From positions 177,253 to 241,252 of the forward strand of contig CADEGF010000002.1 in NCBI GenBank assembly GCA_902826815.1: DNA of 64,000 bases, in the 5' to 3' direction. A model generated the notes under the pieces. That model saw nothing but the letters and a program-made list of their open reading frames with translations, made no database searches and was not told the origin of the DNA. Shown here one piece after another: positions 1 to 8,720 of this stretch (within the stretch, counting starts at the first letter, position 1; the number at the start of each line of letters is the position of its first letter). The DNA is from an uncultured Mycobacteriaceae bacterium. Its GTDB lineage: Bacteria; Actinomycetota; Actinomycetes; Mycobacteriales; Mycobacteriaceae. A program made the position numbers and the translations under genes.

Positions 1-216
1 GCTGGAATGCCTGTTGCAGACGTCGACGCCTTCGTCGATGCCGCTGTTGATCAGCATCTGGGCTTGTTCGAAGGAGCCACCGCCGGTTCCTTCGAACTCC
101 TCGCGGACGGCGACGAGGGCGTTCGTCGCCGACGACCGGATGTTCTCGAGATGGCTGGCGGCGCCACCGATGCTCTGGGCGAAATCGGCCATCTCGCCTG
201 GGCTGTACTGAAACAT
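1..216 (-). CDS. WXG100/ESAT-6-like ESX substrate, EsxC-like (partial, runs off left edge)
   Basis: About 72 codons are visible from an ATG at 216; the C-terminus lies outside the window. The protein starts MFQYSPGEMADFAQSIG and is helical and hydrophilic, like a WXG100 hairpin. At the turn, where W-x-G is expected, it reads GTGGGSFEQAQ, so the Trp is absent. From recall, EsxC (ESX-2) shares the YNPG..SDFA start and also lacks a canonical WXG. It lies 27 bp downstream of the EsxD-like gene, so the two should form a secreted heterodimer. Naming it after EsxC is inference from motif resemblance and neighbour order. Confidence 0.75.
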   Translation of the reverse strand, partial: MFQYSPGEMADFAQSIGGAASHLENIRSSATNALVAVREEFEGTGGGSFEQAQMLINSGIDEGVDVCNRHSS

Positions 217-243
217 TTGATGGTCCTTTCTGAAGTCGGGTGA

Positions 244-552
244 TTAGGCCTGCGAGACGCCTTGCATGGCGGCGCGTGCGGCCGCTTCCTGCTCTTCGTA
301 TCTGGTTGCTGCGGATTGCAGGGCATGGATCAGCTCGCCCCACTGGGTGTTGAGCTTCATCTGGGCGTTGTGGATCTCCTCGGTGGTGACCACGTTGGCC
401 GCCGACGCGTCGCCTTGCCATCCGCCACCGGCGATGTTGTGCGAGGACTGCAGATAGTTCGTCAGAACGCCCTCGGCCTCGTTACGCAAGTTCTCGAGCT
501 GGCCGGCCGCGGCGCGCAGCTTATCGGCGCCGACGATAATGGTTGATGCCAC
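244..552 (-). CDS. WXG100 family ESX substrate, EsxD-like (102 aa)
   Basis: A 102-residue protein of typical WXG100 length with a GGGWQGDASA turn near residue 45, which is the W-x-G motif. The C-terminal helix carries RYEEQE, matching the YxxxD/E export signal of T7SS substrates. The pattern of a TNYL segment, W-x-G and a T.EI.NAQ helix resembles EsxD of ESX-2. The start is GTG at 552, preceded by the purine-rich GAGGAAGAGGA ribosome site. It follows the PPE gene and precedes the EsxC-like gene, the usual PE-PPE-esx-esx order. Expected role: secreted heterodimer partner of the next gene. Confidence 0.88.
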   Translation of the reverse strand: MASTIIVGADKLRAAAGQLENLRNEAEGVLTNYLQSSHNIAGGGWQGDASAANVVTTEEIHNAQMKLNTQWGELIHALQSAATRYEEQEAAARAAMQGVSQA

Positions 553-635
553 TTGATATTCCTCTTCCTCAATTTGCTGACGGGATGTCTAGAGCCTATT
601 CCGCGTTAGCGGAGGTCTTTGCACCAATTTCTCGG

Positions 636-1874
636 TCAATCCTCCCTTCCGGAGCGTGGACCAACCGTTAGCTGCATGGTCCTACCCTCGGCGGAGCCTT
701 CCCTGCCGCGCTCATCGCGGCCCATCGCACTGGCTGCGCCTGCGGCGGCAGGCGCGCCGTAAAGTCCGCCACCGCCACCTGCTGTTGTCGGCCCTGCCGA
801 TGCCGCAACCTCGGGCACCCCGGCTCCCGGCGTCCAACCGGTCGGCAGCTTGGGCGCACCGGGTGCGTTGAAGCTTCCTGTGGGCCGGGTGAAGCTGGAC
901 ATCACCCCGGCTCCGGAACCGAAGCCGCCACCGCCGCCGCCGCCGCGGGCCGCGGCATCCGTCGTCGCGGCCAAGGGTGTCTGGTCCAGGCCGCCGGCCA
1001 TCTTGTCGATTCCGGCGGCGCCACCGCCGGTCATGCCTTGGCTCAACGGTCCGAGCATGCCCATCGCCATCTGCGGCATCTGGCCGAGCATCTGCGGGAA
1101 CTGGCCCAGCATCTGCAGCGGTTGGGAAGCCATCTGCGGCAGCTGACCGAGCTGGCTCATCATCTGCATCGGCATGGAGGCCATCGAGTTGGCGGGCGCG
1201 GCCGCGGCCTGGGCACCCGGTTGCACGGCGCTCGACGCCTGGTTGACCCCGTTGAGGCTCTGCGACATCGCGGCGCTGGCTGCACCGCTTGCCGCCGCAT
1301 GGCCGACCGCGGCGGCCTGGCCGGCCTGGCCCGCGGGGTTGGCCGTCAGGGGCGCGGGCGGTGGCGGCGTGAGGAGCGCGGTGAGGATCGCCATCACGAT
1401 CCCTTCGTAGCCGCCCATCTGCCCGGCGTTGTTGATCCAGAACCCCTCGTAAGCAGCGTCGAGGACCCCCATCGGCGGAAAGTTGATGCCGCAGAAGTTC
1501 GTCATGGCGAGACCGGTCCAGGTGTCGCGGTTCACGTTGCAGACCGGCACCTGAATCATCGACATCTTGGCGGTGACGTACGCCTGCTCGATTCCGGCCG
1601 CCGAGACTGCCGACTGCTGCACCCATGCGGCGAGAAGCTGTAGCGCGGCGACGTAGGGCATCGCGGTGGCCATCATCGCGGTTCCGCCGACGCCGACCCA
1701 TCCGGTCGAAGCGGTGATGCCCGCGGTGGCCGCCATCTTGGCGCCCTCTGCGGTGAGCGCCGCGGCAAGCGCCTCGTACGCCGCCGCTGCCGCGGCGATG
1801 CTGGCGCCTTGGTCGCCGAGCATCAGCTGGCCGGCGTTAACCTCGGGTGGAAATAGACTCCACTGGCCCGCCAC
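636..1874 (-). CDS. PPE family protein, PPE69/PPE68-like (412 aa)
   Basis: The N-terminus MAGQWSLFPPEVNAG is a PPE signature. The first ~170 residues form a PPE-type helical domain with TGWVG (W-x-G turn), the NRDTWTGLAMTNFCGIN segment and a YEGFWINNAG segment typical of ESX-linked PPEs. The C-terminal half is low complexity: Met/Gln-rich GQLPQM-type repeats, then glycine runs and a conserved-looking FTRP segment. PPE69 of ESX-2 also has a Met-rich tail with FTRP (recalled). The start is GTG at 1874, six bases after the PE stop, so a PE/PPE heterodimer is expected. Its export would be through the ESX system of region 1, with EspG as chaperone (not visible here). Confidence 0.88.
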   Translation of the reverse strand: MAGQWSLFPPEVNAGQLMLGDQGASIAAAAAAYEALAAALTAEGAKMAATAGITASTGWVGVGGTAMMATAMPYVAALQLLAAWVQQSAVSAAGIEQAYVTAKMSMIQVPVCNVNRDTWTGLAMTNFCGINFPPMGVLDAAYEGFWINNAGQMGGYEGIVMAILTALLTPPPPAPLTANPAGQAGQAAAVGHAAASGAASAAMSQSLNGVNQASSAVQPGAQAAAAPANSMASMPMQMMSQLGQLPQMASQPLQMLGQFPQMLGQMPQMAMGMLGPLSQGMTGGGAAGIDKMAGGLDQTPLAATTDAAARGGGGGGGFGSGAGVMSSFTRPTGSFNAPGAPKLPTGWTPGAGVPEVAASAGPTTAGGGGGLYGAPAAAGAASAMGRDERGREGSAEGRTMQLTVGPRSGRED

Positions 1875-1880
1875 GAGCGG

Positions 1881-2189
1881 CTAAGCCCCTCCGATGGTGG
1901 CCGCGGCGGTGTTGATGGCCTCGACCGCGGTGTACGTTGCGCCGCTTGAGCCGATCGCGCCAGCGAACAGTTCCCGCATGGCGATGTACTCGGCCAGGAT
2001 GCCCGTGGTGGCGGCGCTGCGGGCAACCAGCGCCGCTGCCGCCCGCACCGACACGTCATCGGCGCCAGGAGGGAGAACGGCGGAGGTGGGTCCTGCCGCG
2101 GCGGCTGCCGCAGCCGCCAGAGTGGCGGCGGCGCCGCTCTCCGAGCTGGCCGCCGCTGCCAAGATCGCCGGATCGACGTTTATTAGCAT
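1881..2189 (-). CDS. PE family protein (102 aa)
   Basis: A 102-residue Ala-rich PE domain with no C-terminal extension. It begins MLINVDPAILAAAA and contains PPGADDVS near residue 60, the turn typical of PE proteins (P-G-A-D-x-V-S). The second helix has RELFAGAIGSSGATY. A GGGAGAAA-like ribosome site precedes ATG 2189. Because the gene is directly upstream of the PPE gene with only a 6-bp gap, the products probably form a secreted PE/PPE dimer. A canonical YxxxD/E is not obvious at the C-terminus, which ends in NTAAATIGGA. Family assignment is firm; the substrate role is inferred from context. Confidence 0.88.
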   Translation of the reverse strand: MLINVDPAILAAAASSESGAAATLAAAAAAAAGPTSAVLPPGADDVSVRAAAALVARSAATTGILAEYIAMRELFAGAIGSSGATYTAVEAINTAAATIGGA

Positions 2190-2282
2190 GTTTTCTCCCG
2201 ACTGACGTAGCTGAGGTATGCAGTCTAAGGCTGGTGCAGGCTGCTCTCCAACGCTAATTTCAAAATCGGAACCACCGTCCGC

Positions 2283-5222
2283 CTAAGTTTGCGGGCTTGC
2301 CGGAGTCGGTGGAACAGGAGGAGCACTCCACCCGATAAGAGCACTTGTAGTGCCTGTTCGCGTGAAGAAGATGGCTTTGCCAGAGCGCTGCGGTTCGGCA
2401 TAGATGTCCGCGACGATCTTTCCGGCGTCGCGGCGCCCGTCCATGACCAGGATCGGTGCGAGTGAAGCGCGGAGTTTGCCAAGTACGGAACTGCCGATGG
2501 CCACCTGATTCCAGTTAGCCACCGCGGTGGCGGCAAATACATGCAGCCCGGTATCCCTTGCGCCTTCGACGTGCGGGCCCAGGTTCATCAGCGGGTTGTC
2601 CATCGATGACCACACCCCGGCATCGTCGACCACGACGAAGATTTCGGGTCCGGAGTAGAACTTCTTCGTCATCATCTCCTCCTGCGTCGTGCCCGGAGGG
2701 GGCTGGCGACCGTCGAGTTCAGCAACGAGATCGCGGATCGCTTCGCGGATCGCGGTCTGGGTGTAGGCGTAGTCGCGCAGATGCGGCCCCTGCACGACAC
2801 CGAGCAGGGTCCGGCGGGGGTCGAGCACCAGGATCTGGGCCTCTTCGGGGGGATAGAGGGACGTGATCGACCGGCACATCACCCGAAGGAAGTTCGTCCG
2901 GCCAGACCGCGGCGCACCGACCGCGATGGCATGCGGGTGATCCGCGATGTCGATGTAGGCGGGCCCGAGGTCGGTCTCGGAAAGGCCGAACGGGACAAGG
3001 CTGCGCCGGGCGACCGGCTGGGCCAGTCGCTGAACCTCTTCGAACGGCACGGACTCGGGCAGCCTGCTGACGGTTGCCGCCTTCTGCACACCCGAGACCT
3101 GTGCGATCAGCGCGCCGATATCGCGCGTCGCCACCCCGCCTTCCGCACGTTCGCCGAGTTCCGGGACGCCGATCAACAGATGCATGCCGGGCTTGGTCAA
3201 CCCTCGGCCCGGCATCCCTTTCGGGACCTTCTTGGCGAGCTGACGATTCATCTCGGAATCGCCTGGGTCGGTCAGCCGCAGCTCGATGCGTTCGGTCGCA
3301 AGCGGCTTGAGCGCCTGCTTGAAACCCTGCAGATAGCTCGTGTGCGAGACGACGATGTGCACGCCGTAGCCCAGGCTGCGCCCCAACGCGACGATGTGGT
3401 CAACGTACTGGGGAAACTCGGTGGCGAAGGCCGCCCAGCCGTCGATGACGAGGACGACGTCGCCGCCTGCGACGGGGACCTGTTCGGGCTTGTCGCTGAA
3501 CTTGCGCCGCCGAACCTCCTCCATATCCAGCCCGGACTTGGCGAACACCGCCTCACGTTCGGCGACGATGCCCTGCACCGACGAAATGATGCGGCCGACG
3601 CCCTCGCGGTCGACCGCCGGAGCCAGGCCCGCCACGTGTGGCAACCCTGCGACGGCCGACAGGCTCGGGCCGCCTGCGGCCACGCAGTAGAACTGGACCC
3701 GCTCCGGCCGGTACATCAGCGCCGCTGTGGTCATCATCGTCGCCAGGGTGGTGGTCACACCCGACTGCGGTCCGCCGATCACCAATGCGTTGGCGCCGAG
3801 CAGATCGAGCGCGTGCACGTCCTGACGGTGCTGTCGCGGGCGGTCCTCGATGCCGACCGGGAAAGTGAGGCCGGGATTGCGGCCGTAGTCGACATCCCAC
3901 GGCTTGCCGCGCACGAGTCGGACCAACTGGTCGGCTGTCGGCGACTGTTCCAGCGGGGGAAGCCAGAGCTGGCGCGGAGGCCGCGCGCCGGTCGCCTTCA
4001 ACGAGTCGACGATCGTGTCGACGACCGTCGGCGGCAGCTCGCCCGGCGCCAATGCCGTAGGCGCCTGCTCCTCGACCGGCGCGGGCTCCTGGTCGTTCGT
4101 CTCCGGGGGTGCCAGCAGACCCTCGACGTCGGGTACCTCGGTGGCGGTGAACGTCCGTGGGGTGAACCAGGTACCGGCGGCGGCCACCTGTGCGGGCCCG
4201 CCGTCCTCGGGTGGCGGCACGAACGGTGGCGACGTGTAGAACGCCCGGAACTCGCGGGGCGGCCGCATGCCCTCGCGCAGGTATCCGGTGCCCTCCTTGC
4301 CCTTCTCGGGCAGGTGGGCGGCGATCGACGAGCCGATGGCTTCGCGAGAGTCCTCTTCGGTGCCTGTTCGCAGCGCCATGAAGAAGCCGATGAGGCTGCG
4401 AATCTTCATCAGGCGGTGGGAGTCGACGGTCTGACCGGCCAACTGCAGGAAGACGTGCATCGATCGACCCTGGCGCACGATGCGCCAACAGAGGTCGACG
4501 AACTCGGCGCCCAGCTCGCTGCGGAACAGCTCCTGGTACTCGTCGATGATCACGACGAGACCCGGCACCGGCTCCAACGACGGGTCGACCATCCGCTTTT
4601 CGTTGTAGACGTTGAGGTCCTTGCAGTTCGTCGCGGCACAGAGCGCGCCTCGACGGTCGAGTTCTCCCTCGAGCGCCTCGAGCATGCGCTCGACGAGGTG
4701 CGTCTCGTCACCGAGGTTGCTGACGCTGGCCACCACATGCGGAAAGCGTTCCAGCACAATGCCTGCCGACTTCATCTTCCAGTCCAGGAAGGCGACGTTG
4801 ACCGTTTCGGGCGAGTGCGTCAAGGCCAACGAGGTGACCTCAGTGATGATGGTCTCCGACTTGCCTGAGCCCGAGAAGCCGATCAGCACCGAGTGCATGC
4901 CCATCCCGTATTGAGATGTCTCCTTCAGGTCCAATTCGACGATCTCGCCGGTCGGATCGAGCCCGATCGGGAAGCGCATCCACAGCCGATTCTGGGTGCG
5001 GCGGGCCGACCATAGCCGGTCGACGTCCAGCTTGCGCGCATCGCGAATGCCGAGAACTTCCAACAGGTCTCGACCGGGGCCGTCGGAGGTCGCAGCAGCC
5101 GACGCCGCGCCTGCGGGCCGCCACGGAGCCATGCTGCGCGCGAACCTCTCGGCCTCGGCGATGCTCATGGTGTCGGCGACGGCGTAGAAGGCGTCGTCGA
5201 GTTCCTCGGGCAGTGATGTCAC
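2283..5222 (-). CDS. eccCb: EccCb: T7SS motor ATPase with three FtsK/SpoIIIE-like domains (979 aa)
   Basis: This is the ATPase half of the ESX motor. Three nucleotide-binding domains are visible. The first has GFSGSGKSE near residue 115 with Walker B VVIIDEY. The second reads GGPQSGVTT near 482, with Val replacing the catalytic Lys. The third reads GAPRSGRTN near 769, with Arg replacing Lys. The GTG start at 5222 overlaps the eccCa stop (GTGA). In ESX-1 the split falls between ATPase 1 and 2 and EccCb1 is about 590 aa; here the split falls before ATPase 1, making this protein much longer. Only ATPase 1 looks competent, and its downstream FLDWKMK replaces the usual D-F-K-G-G. ADP/ATP turnover is expected at site 1; sites 2 and 3 may only bind substrate. 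Confidence 0.92.
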   Translation of the reverse strand: MTSLPEELDDAFYAVADTMSIAEAERFARSMAPWRPAGAASAAATSDGPGRDLLEVLGIRDARKLDVDRLWSARRTQNRLWMRFPIGLDPTGEIVELDLKETSQYGMGMHSVLIGFSGSGKSETIITEVTSLALTHSPETVNVAFLDWKMKSAGIVLERFPHVVASVSNLGDETHLVERMLEALEGELDRRGALCAATNCKDLNVYNEKRMVDPSLEPVPGLVVIIDEYQELFRSELGAEFVDLCWRIVRQGRSMHVFLQLAGQTVDSHRLMKIRSLIGFFMALRTGTEEDSREAIGSSIAAHLPEKGKEGTGYLREGMRPPREFRAFYTSPPFVPPPEDGGPAQVAAAGTWFTPRTFTATEVPDVEGLLAPPETNDQEPAPVEEQAPTALAPGELPPTVVDTIVDSLKATGARPPRQLWLPPLEQSPTADQLVRLVRGKPWDVDYGRNPGLTFPVGIEDRPRQHRQDVHALDLLGANALVIGGPQSGVTTTLATMMTTAALMYRPERVQFYCVAAGGPSLSAVAGLPHVAGLAPAVDREGVGRIISSVQGIVAEREAVFAKSGLDMEEVRRRKFSDKPEQVPVAGGDVVLVIDGWAAFATEFPQYVDHIVALGRSLGYGVHIVVSHTSYLQGFKQALKPLATERIELRLTDPGDSEMNRQLAKKVPKGMPGRGLTKPGMHLLIGVPELGERAEGGVATRDIGALIAQVSGVQKAATVSRLPESVPFEEVQRLAQPVARRSLVPFGLSETDLGPAYIDIADHPHAIAVGAPRSGRTNFLRVMCRSITSLYPPEEAQILVLDPRRTLLGVVQGPHLRDYAYTQTAIREAIRDLVAELDGRQPPPGTTQEEMMTKKFYSGPEIFVVVDDAGVWSSMDNPLMNLGPHVEGARDTGLHVFAATAVANWNQVAIGSSVLGKLRASLAPILVMDGRRDAGKIVADIYAEPQRSGKAIFFTRTGTTSALIGWSAPPVPPTPASPQT

Positions 5223-6376
5223 CGGTAGCCGACCCCCACACGCTTGCGCAGCACCCCGTTCGACAGCCGGTACGTGGTGTCGGGATCGAAGCCGACGCCG
5301 AACCCCACTTCTGGCGCCAACCGGACGAAGCACACGCGACCGACGCCGCGCTTACCGGTGGCGCCCGCCCAGTCCTCGGCCGCGCCGCAGTTGTCGTCGA
5401 TGATCACCCAGAGTGGCGGTGCGGACGGATCCGGGCCGCCGTGCAGGCCGCTGGCCGGCGGCGTCCACTCCTTGCGATCAAGGAGTTCGTCGCCTGCGAA
5501 GGCTTCCAGTTCGGTGGGCGAGGTGAACACGAGCCTGCGCTCACCGCATCCGTCACGGGCCTCGCGGTGCTGGCAGTGCGGCAGCCACTTCAGCCAATCC
5601 CAGCTGCCCGGCGCCGACGTCACCACCATGATCTGCAGATCGGCAGGGCTGTGGAACGCGGCGAGCTGGCAGACCATCGATCGCGCGACGCTGCGCACCG
5701 AATCCATCTCGCCGACCAGGGAGATGCCGGGGCTGCGCTCCAGCCACAGCACCCGGGCCATCCCGCGGACATGACGTTGTTCGAGCAGGAACTTGCGCAG
5801 TGCGTGACCCGTCGCTGGTTCGATCTTGGAGGCCGCCGCTATCTGCGGCTTGTCGACGGTCATCGCCAGCTCGACGCGCCCGGTGCCAAGGCGCACCACA
5901 CCGAACTCCGGGTCGCCGGGGCGACGCTCCCACATCCGTGGCGAGCCCGCGATGCTCACCAATTCTGAAGGCGCCCAATGGCTGTGCTCGCGGTGCTCCC
6001 ACTGCTTGCGGGCGGCCTCCTGCACTTCGTCGCGCACCTCGTCGAGGCGGGCGAAGTACTCACGGCGGTACTGCTCGAGCTGGCTCCACGGCATCTTCTG
6101 GGCGGCCCCGCGTCCGCGGAAGAGCATTCCGCCCATGCTCATCAGCATGATCAGAGGGAAGATGGCAAACCCGGTAGCAAGCGATCGCTGGCCCGATACG
6201 TACATCGCGATGATGAATCCGAGGACGCCGACGATGAGGCCGATCGGCAGCACGATGCCCCAGATGCTTCGCGGTGGCGGGACCGGTGCTGCGATCGGCG
6301 GTTCGACCGCGATCTTGCCCCCACCGGCCTCGGGAGGTGGCACACGCGGTGGTGGCACGAAGGGGCGGGTGGTCAC
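5219..6376 (-). CDS. eccCa: EccCa: membrane-anchoring half of the T7SS motor EccC (385 aa)
   Basis: The N-terminus is Pro-rich (PPPRVPPPEAGGG) and is followed by two close membrane segments at about residues 40-85 (IVLPIGLIVGVLGFIIAM and FAIFPLIMLMSMGGM). A conserved cytosolic module follows, with GSPRMWERRPGDPEFGVVRLG and WDWLKWLPH, both hallmark EccC N-domain motifs. The protein ends before any P-loop, so the gene supplies only the membrane/stalk part, and the three ATPases are on the overlapping downstream gene. Summed length with EccCb (1364 aa) matches a fused EccC such as EccC5. The start is GTG 6376 with a weak ribosome site. The split could be an ancestral fission or a separate architecture. 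Confidence 0.9.
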   Translation of the reverse strand: MTTRPFVPPPRVPPPEAGGGKIAVEPPIAAPVPPPRSIWGIVLPIGLIVGVLGFIIAMYVSGQRSLATGFAIFPLIMLMSMGGMLFRGRGAAQKMPWSQLEQYRREYFARLDEVRDEVQEAARKQWEHREHSHWAPSELVSIAGSPRMWERRPGDPEFGVVRLGTGRVELAMTVDKPQIAAASKIEPATGHALRKFLLEQRHVRGMARVLWLERSPGISLVGEMDSVRSVARSMVCQLAAFHSPADLQIMVVTSAPGSWDWLKWLPHCQHREARDGCGERRLVFTSPTELEAFAGDELLDRKEWTPPASGLHGGPDPSAPPLWVIIDDNCGAAEDWAGATGKRGVGRVCFVRLAPEVGFGVGFDPDTTYRLSNGVLRKRVGVGYR

Positions 6377-6432
6377 TTCGTAAACCTAACCGAGATTCGC
6401 CTGTGAGCAGGTCGGCAACCTTTTCGAGGGCA

Positions 6433-6762
6433 TCAGCGGCTGGCTTTCCAGGACTCTTGAGCAACCACATTTGCGCTAGCAAGTAAATCGTTGAGCTTAT
6501 CCTCGAGGGCGAGGTGGGTGAGCCTGCCAGGGACCGACTCGGCGATGGCCAGGCTGAGCAACCGACCGTCGGGGCCGAGTTGGATACGGATGTCGCCGTC
6601 GGGGTCGAGCGCGTCTGTGCGAAGTGCGGCGAGACGGTCCAAGACGGACGTCAGCTCGTCGTAGGTCGCCGCCAATTCAGCCTGGCTGTACTTGACCTTG
6701 GCGGCGTCATCGAGGTCATCGAATCCGGTCATCGTCGGCGATCTCTCATCAGTGACGACCAT
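6433..6762 (-). CDS. YbaB/EspL-like small ESX accessory protein (109 aa)
   Basis: The protein has a short helical N-part (KYSQAELAATYDELTSVLDRLAALRTD) and a GDIRIQLGPDGRLLSLAIAESV strand segment followed by a C-terminal helix. This is the YbaB/EbfC-like fold also seen in EspL of ESX-1, a cytosolic stabiliser of Esp substrates (known for EspL; inferred here). ATG 6762 overlaps the end of the upstream Esp substrate gene by 14 bp; an in-frame ATG at 6732 (MTGFDDLDD) is an alternative start. It lies between the substrate gene and eccCa, comparable to espL next to espB/espK in ESX-1. Confidence 0.7.
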   Translation of the reverse strand: MVVTDERSPTMTGFDDLDDAAKVKYSQAELAATYDELTSVLDRLAALRTDALDPDGDIRIQLGPDGRLLSLAIAESVPGRLTHLALEDKLNDLLASANVVAQESWKASR

Positions 6763-8437
6763 CGTTCAACGGCGCCAACGTGATTCGGTGCATGATCGGC
6801 CCGCGCGGCGGCGGGTCGCCGTCGGAGTTCGTATTGGAGTCGGCGCGACTACGAGAGGCCTCGGCGGCCGCCGCGGTGCGGTCGGCGACCCTTCCGGTCA
6901 CCGCCTCGGTGTGCGGCGTAGGCGGCGTGACGACCTTCTTGTCCGCTGCGACTGCGACCTTGTCGGCGCCGTCGCCGCCACTCTGGCCGTGCCCCATCAG
7001 CCCGCTCATCGGCATGCCCATCGGCATCCCGCCCATCGCGGAACCGCCCGATGGTGTCGGCCCCGTCGTTGTCGGAGGGGGCGCGGCGCCCGGCGGCATG
7101 GTCGGCGGCGTGTGCGACGTCGACGGGGTGACGGGCGGTCCGAGCGCACCGGCCGGATGGGTGTCACCGACACCACCGCCTCCGCCCGCTCCACCGCCGC
7201 CCCCTGCTTTGGACAACTCGTCCGATTTGACGACGCCCGCCTTCTTGGTCAGCTCGGCGTCCGTGGCGTTCTTCGCCATGAGCCCGCCCAGCCCCTGTTG
7301 GGCGGCCTGTGCCAGGCCCTGACCGCTCTGCATGAGTTGCTGCGGGACCTGCCCGGCCATGCCGGCCATCCCGCCCGCCATCCCACCGATGGCCTGAAGC
7401 GCCTGAGGCAGCATCTGCGCCAACTGATCGGCCCCCTGGCCCGCCTGGGCGGCTTCCGTTGCACCTGTCGCGCCTGTCTTGGCCAGCTGCTGGCCCTGGC
7501 CACCGACCGCGGCGGCTTGTGCCGGGGCGACTGCCCCTGTGCCCGCGCCCGCGGGAACGCCGCCACCTGTCGGTACGCTCGGCGCAGGCGTCGACGGTGT
7601 GCCGATACCCGTGGTGGCGTCTGTCGTCATGGCATACCGCGACGCCTCTGCTGTCCCGAGCGCTTGAAGCCTGCCAAGCTTCATGCCCGCTTGAGACCGA
7701 CTGATCTCGTTGGTGGCCTGCGCGAATTCATCCCTGGCAGCCTGGAACTCCTCCGGCTTCGGCGTCGCGGACACCGTCTGGCCAAAGTCGTCGGCGTGCC
7801 TGCGCGACTGGCTTGCGATCTCGAACCAACGATCCGAGATCGTGTTGAGGTTGGTGACGTACTCGTTGAGCCGACCCGCCAGCGCGGCGGTGCCCGTCGG
7901 GCTCTCCCACATTTCGGGTACCGCCGCGGCGATTTCCCGAACCGTAGTGGCCGCAGTGTCGATAGCCGCGCCGTTATCGGTCGCTGTGCTGGCAAACCCG
8001 ACTCCGTGGGACGGCGACCCGGCGTGCACAAGTTGCGAGAACCCCTCTCCGCTCAGTGGCGTGCCGGGCGACATGGGCAACCGCACGTCAGGCGGGATCA
8101 TCGGCACGGGGGAAAGAGTGGCAAGGGCGACATCGTCGGTGGCTTTCGACACGCCTACCAACATCGTCAGCCCGTAGGCATTGATCTCCTCCTGGGTGCC
8201 GAACTTAGCCGCGATCATCGCCAGGTGCGAAGCAGCCTTCTGAAGGCTGGCGGCCTGTGCCTTTGCCGCGCCCCACAATTCCAGAGAGGCGGTGTCGAGG
8301 CGCGCAGCCGCACCACCCGACGTGGGGTCCCCGGCGAGCGGAGTCATCTGTGCAAGCGCGCCCTGCGCCGAAGTCGCCAGGCCCATCAGCTTCTGTGAGG
8401 CGGCCATCAGCCCGGGTACGTCGACCTTGATCGTCAT
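6749..8437 (-). CDS. Two-domain Esp-type ESX substrate, EspJ/EspB-like (562 aa)
   Basis: The start is ATG 8437 (MTIKVDVPGLMAASQ). Residues 1-90 form an EspC/PE-like helical hairpin ending KFGTQEEINAY. A second helical module follows (about 130-290) with a MWESPTGTAAL turn, similar to the PPE-like half of EspB/EspK. The remaining half is Ala/Gly/Pro/Gln-rich and disordered, with GMAGGMAGMAGQ and MGMPMSGLMGHG runs. This PE-like plus PPE-like fusion with an unstructured tail is the layout of EspB, a secreted protein. The FGTQE element at the hairpin end mirrors YxxxD/E. It sits between two YbaB-like genes that may act as chaperones. The exact Esp counterpart cannot be fixed from motifs alone. 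Confidence 0.7.
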   Translation of the reverse strand: MTIKVDVPGLMAASQKLMGLATSAQGALAQMTPLAGDPTSGGAAARLDTASLELWGAAKAQAASLQKAASHLAMIAAKFGTQEEINAYGLTMLVGVSKATDDVALATLSPVPMIPPDVRLPMSPGTPLSGEGFSQLVHAGSPSHGVGFASTATDNGAAIDTAATTVREIAAAVPEMWESPTGTAALAGRLNEYVTNLNTISDRWFEIASQSRRHADDFGQTVSATPKPEEFQAARDEFAQATNEISRSQAGMKLGRLQALGTAEASRYAMTTDATTGIGTPSTPAPSVPTGGGVPAGAGTGAVAPAQAAAVGGQGQQLAKTGATGATEAAQAGQGADQLAQMLPQALQAIGGMAGGMAGMAGQVPQQLMQSGQGLAQAAQQGLGGLMAKNATDAELTKKAGVVKSDELSKAGGGGGAGGGGGVGDTHPAGALGPPVTPSTSHTPPTMPPGAAPPPTTTGPTPSGGSAMGGMPMGMPMSGLMGHGQSGGDGADKVAVAADKKVVTPPTPHTEAVTGRVADRTAAAAEASRSRADSNTNSDGDPPPRGPIMHRITLAPLNDGRH

Positions 8438-8444
8438 CGGCGGC

Positions 8445-8720
8445 CTACAGCTCTGCCAGCTTCCGCTCGGCGTCGGCGAGGTCCTGCTCAGTCGGCATAT
8501 CGTCCACCGGAATCGACCTCCCCTCCAGCTCGGCACGGATCACCAGCTGCCCCCTCAGATACGCAACATCGTTACACGCCATGATGCCCTGTGCGATTTC
8601 GATGGCCGACCGCTTCATGGCGGCGGGCTCGATCTGCACCCCGAGCGTATGACCGGCGAGTGCCACCCGGACGAAGATGGTGTTGTCCGGTGTTGCGGCG
8701 GTGAACGACTCCTCAGTCAA
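8445..8720 (-). CDS. Small YbaB-like ESX-associated protein (91 aa, TTG start)
   Basis: A 91-residue protein beginning LTEESFTAATPD, with TTG 8720 overlapping the EspC-like stop codon (TTGACTGA). It has a beta-rich segment (TIFVRVALAGHTLGVQIEP) followed by helices (IEIAQGIMACNDVAYLRGQ), compatible with a YbaB/EspL-like fold. It sits between an EspC-like and an EspB/EspJ-like gene, so a cytosolic chaperone role is plausible. The family call is tentative because no catalytic motif exists to confirm it, and the TTG start rests on the overlap. Confidence 0.55.
   Translation of the reverse strand: MTEESFTAATPDNTIFVRVALAGHTLGVQIEPAAMKRSAIEIAQGIMACNDVAYLRGQLVIRAELEGRSIPVDDMPTEQDLADAERKLAEL

Noticed and set aside
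2781-4868. Long open frame (695 codons) opposite to eccCb
   Set aside because: It is the antisense frame of the EccCb gene, which has motifs in every domain; high third-position GC keeps the opposite strand open.
4916-5968. Plus-strand frame spanning the eccCa/eccCb junction
   Set aside because: Crosses two real genes in antisense, composition typical of a shadow frame.
6692-8398. Open frame on the plus strand across the Esp substrate gene
   Set aside because: Antisense to a well-supported Esp-type gene; the product is Arg-rich with no domain and no ribosome site.
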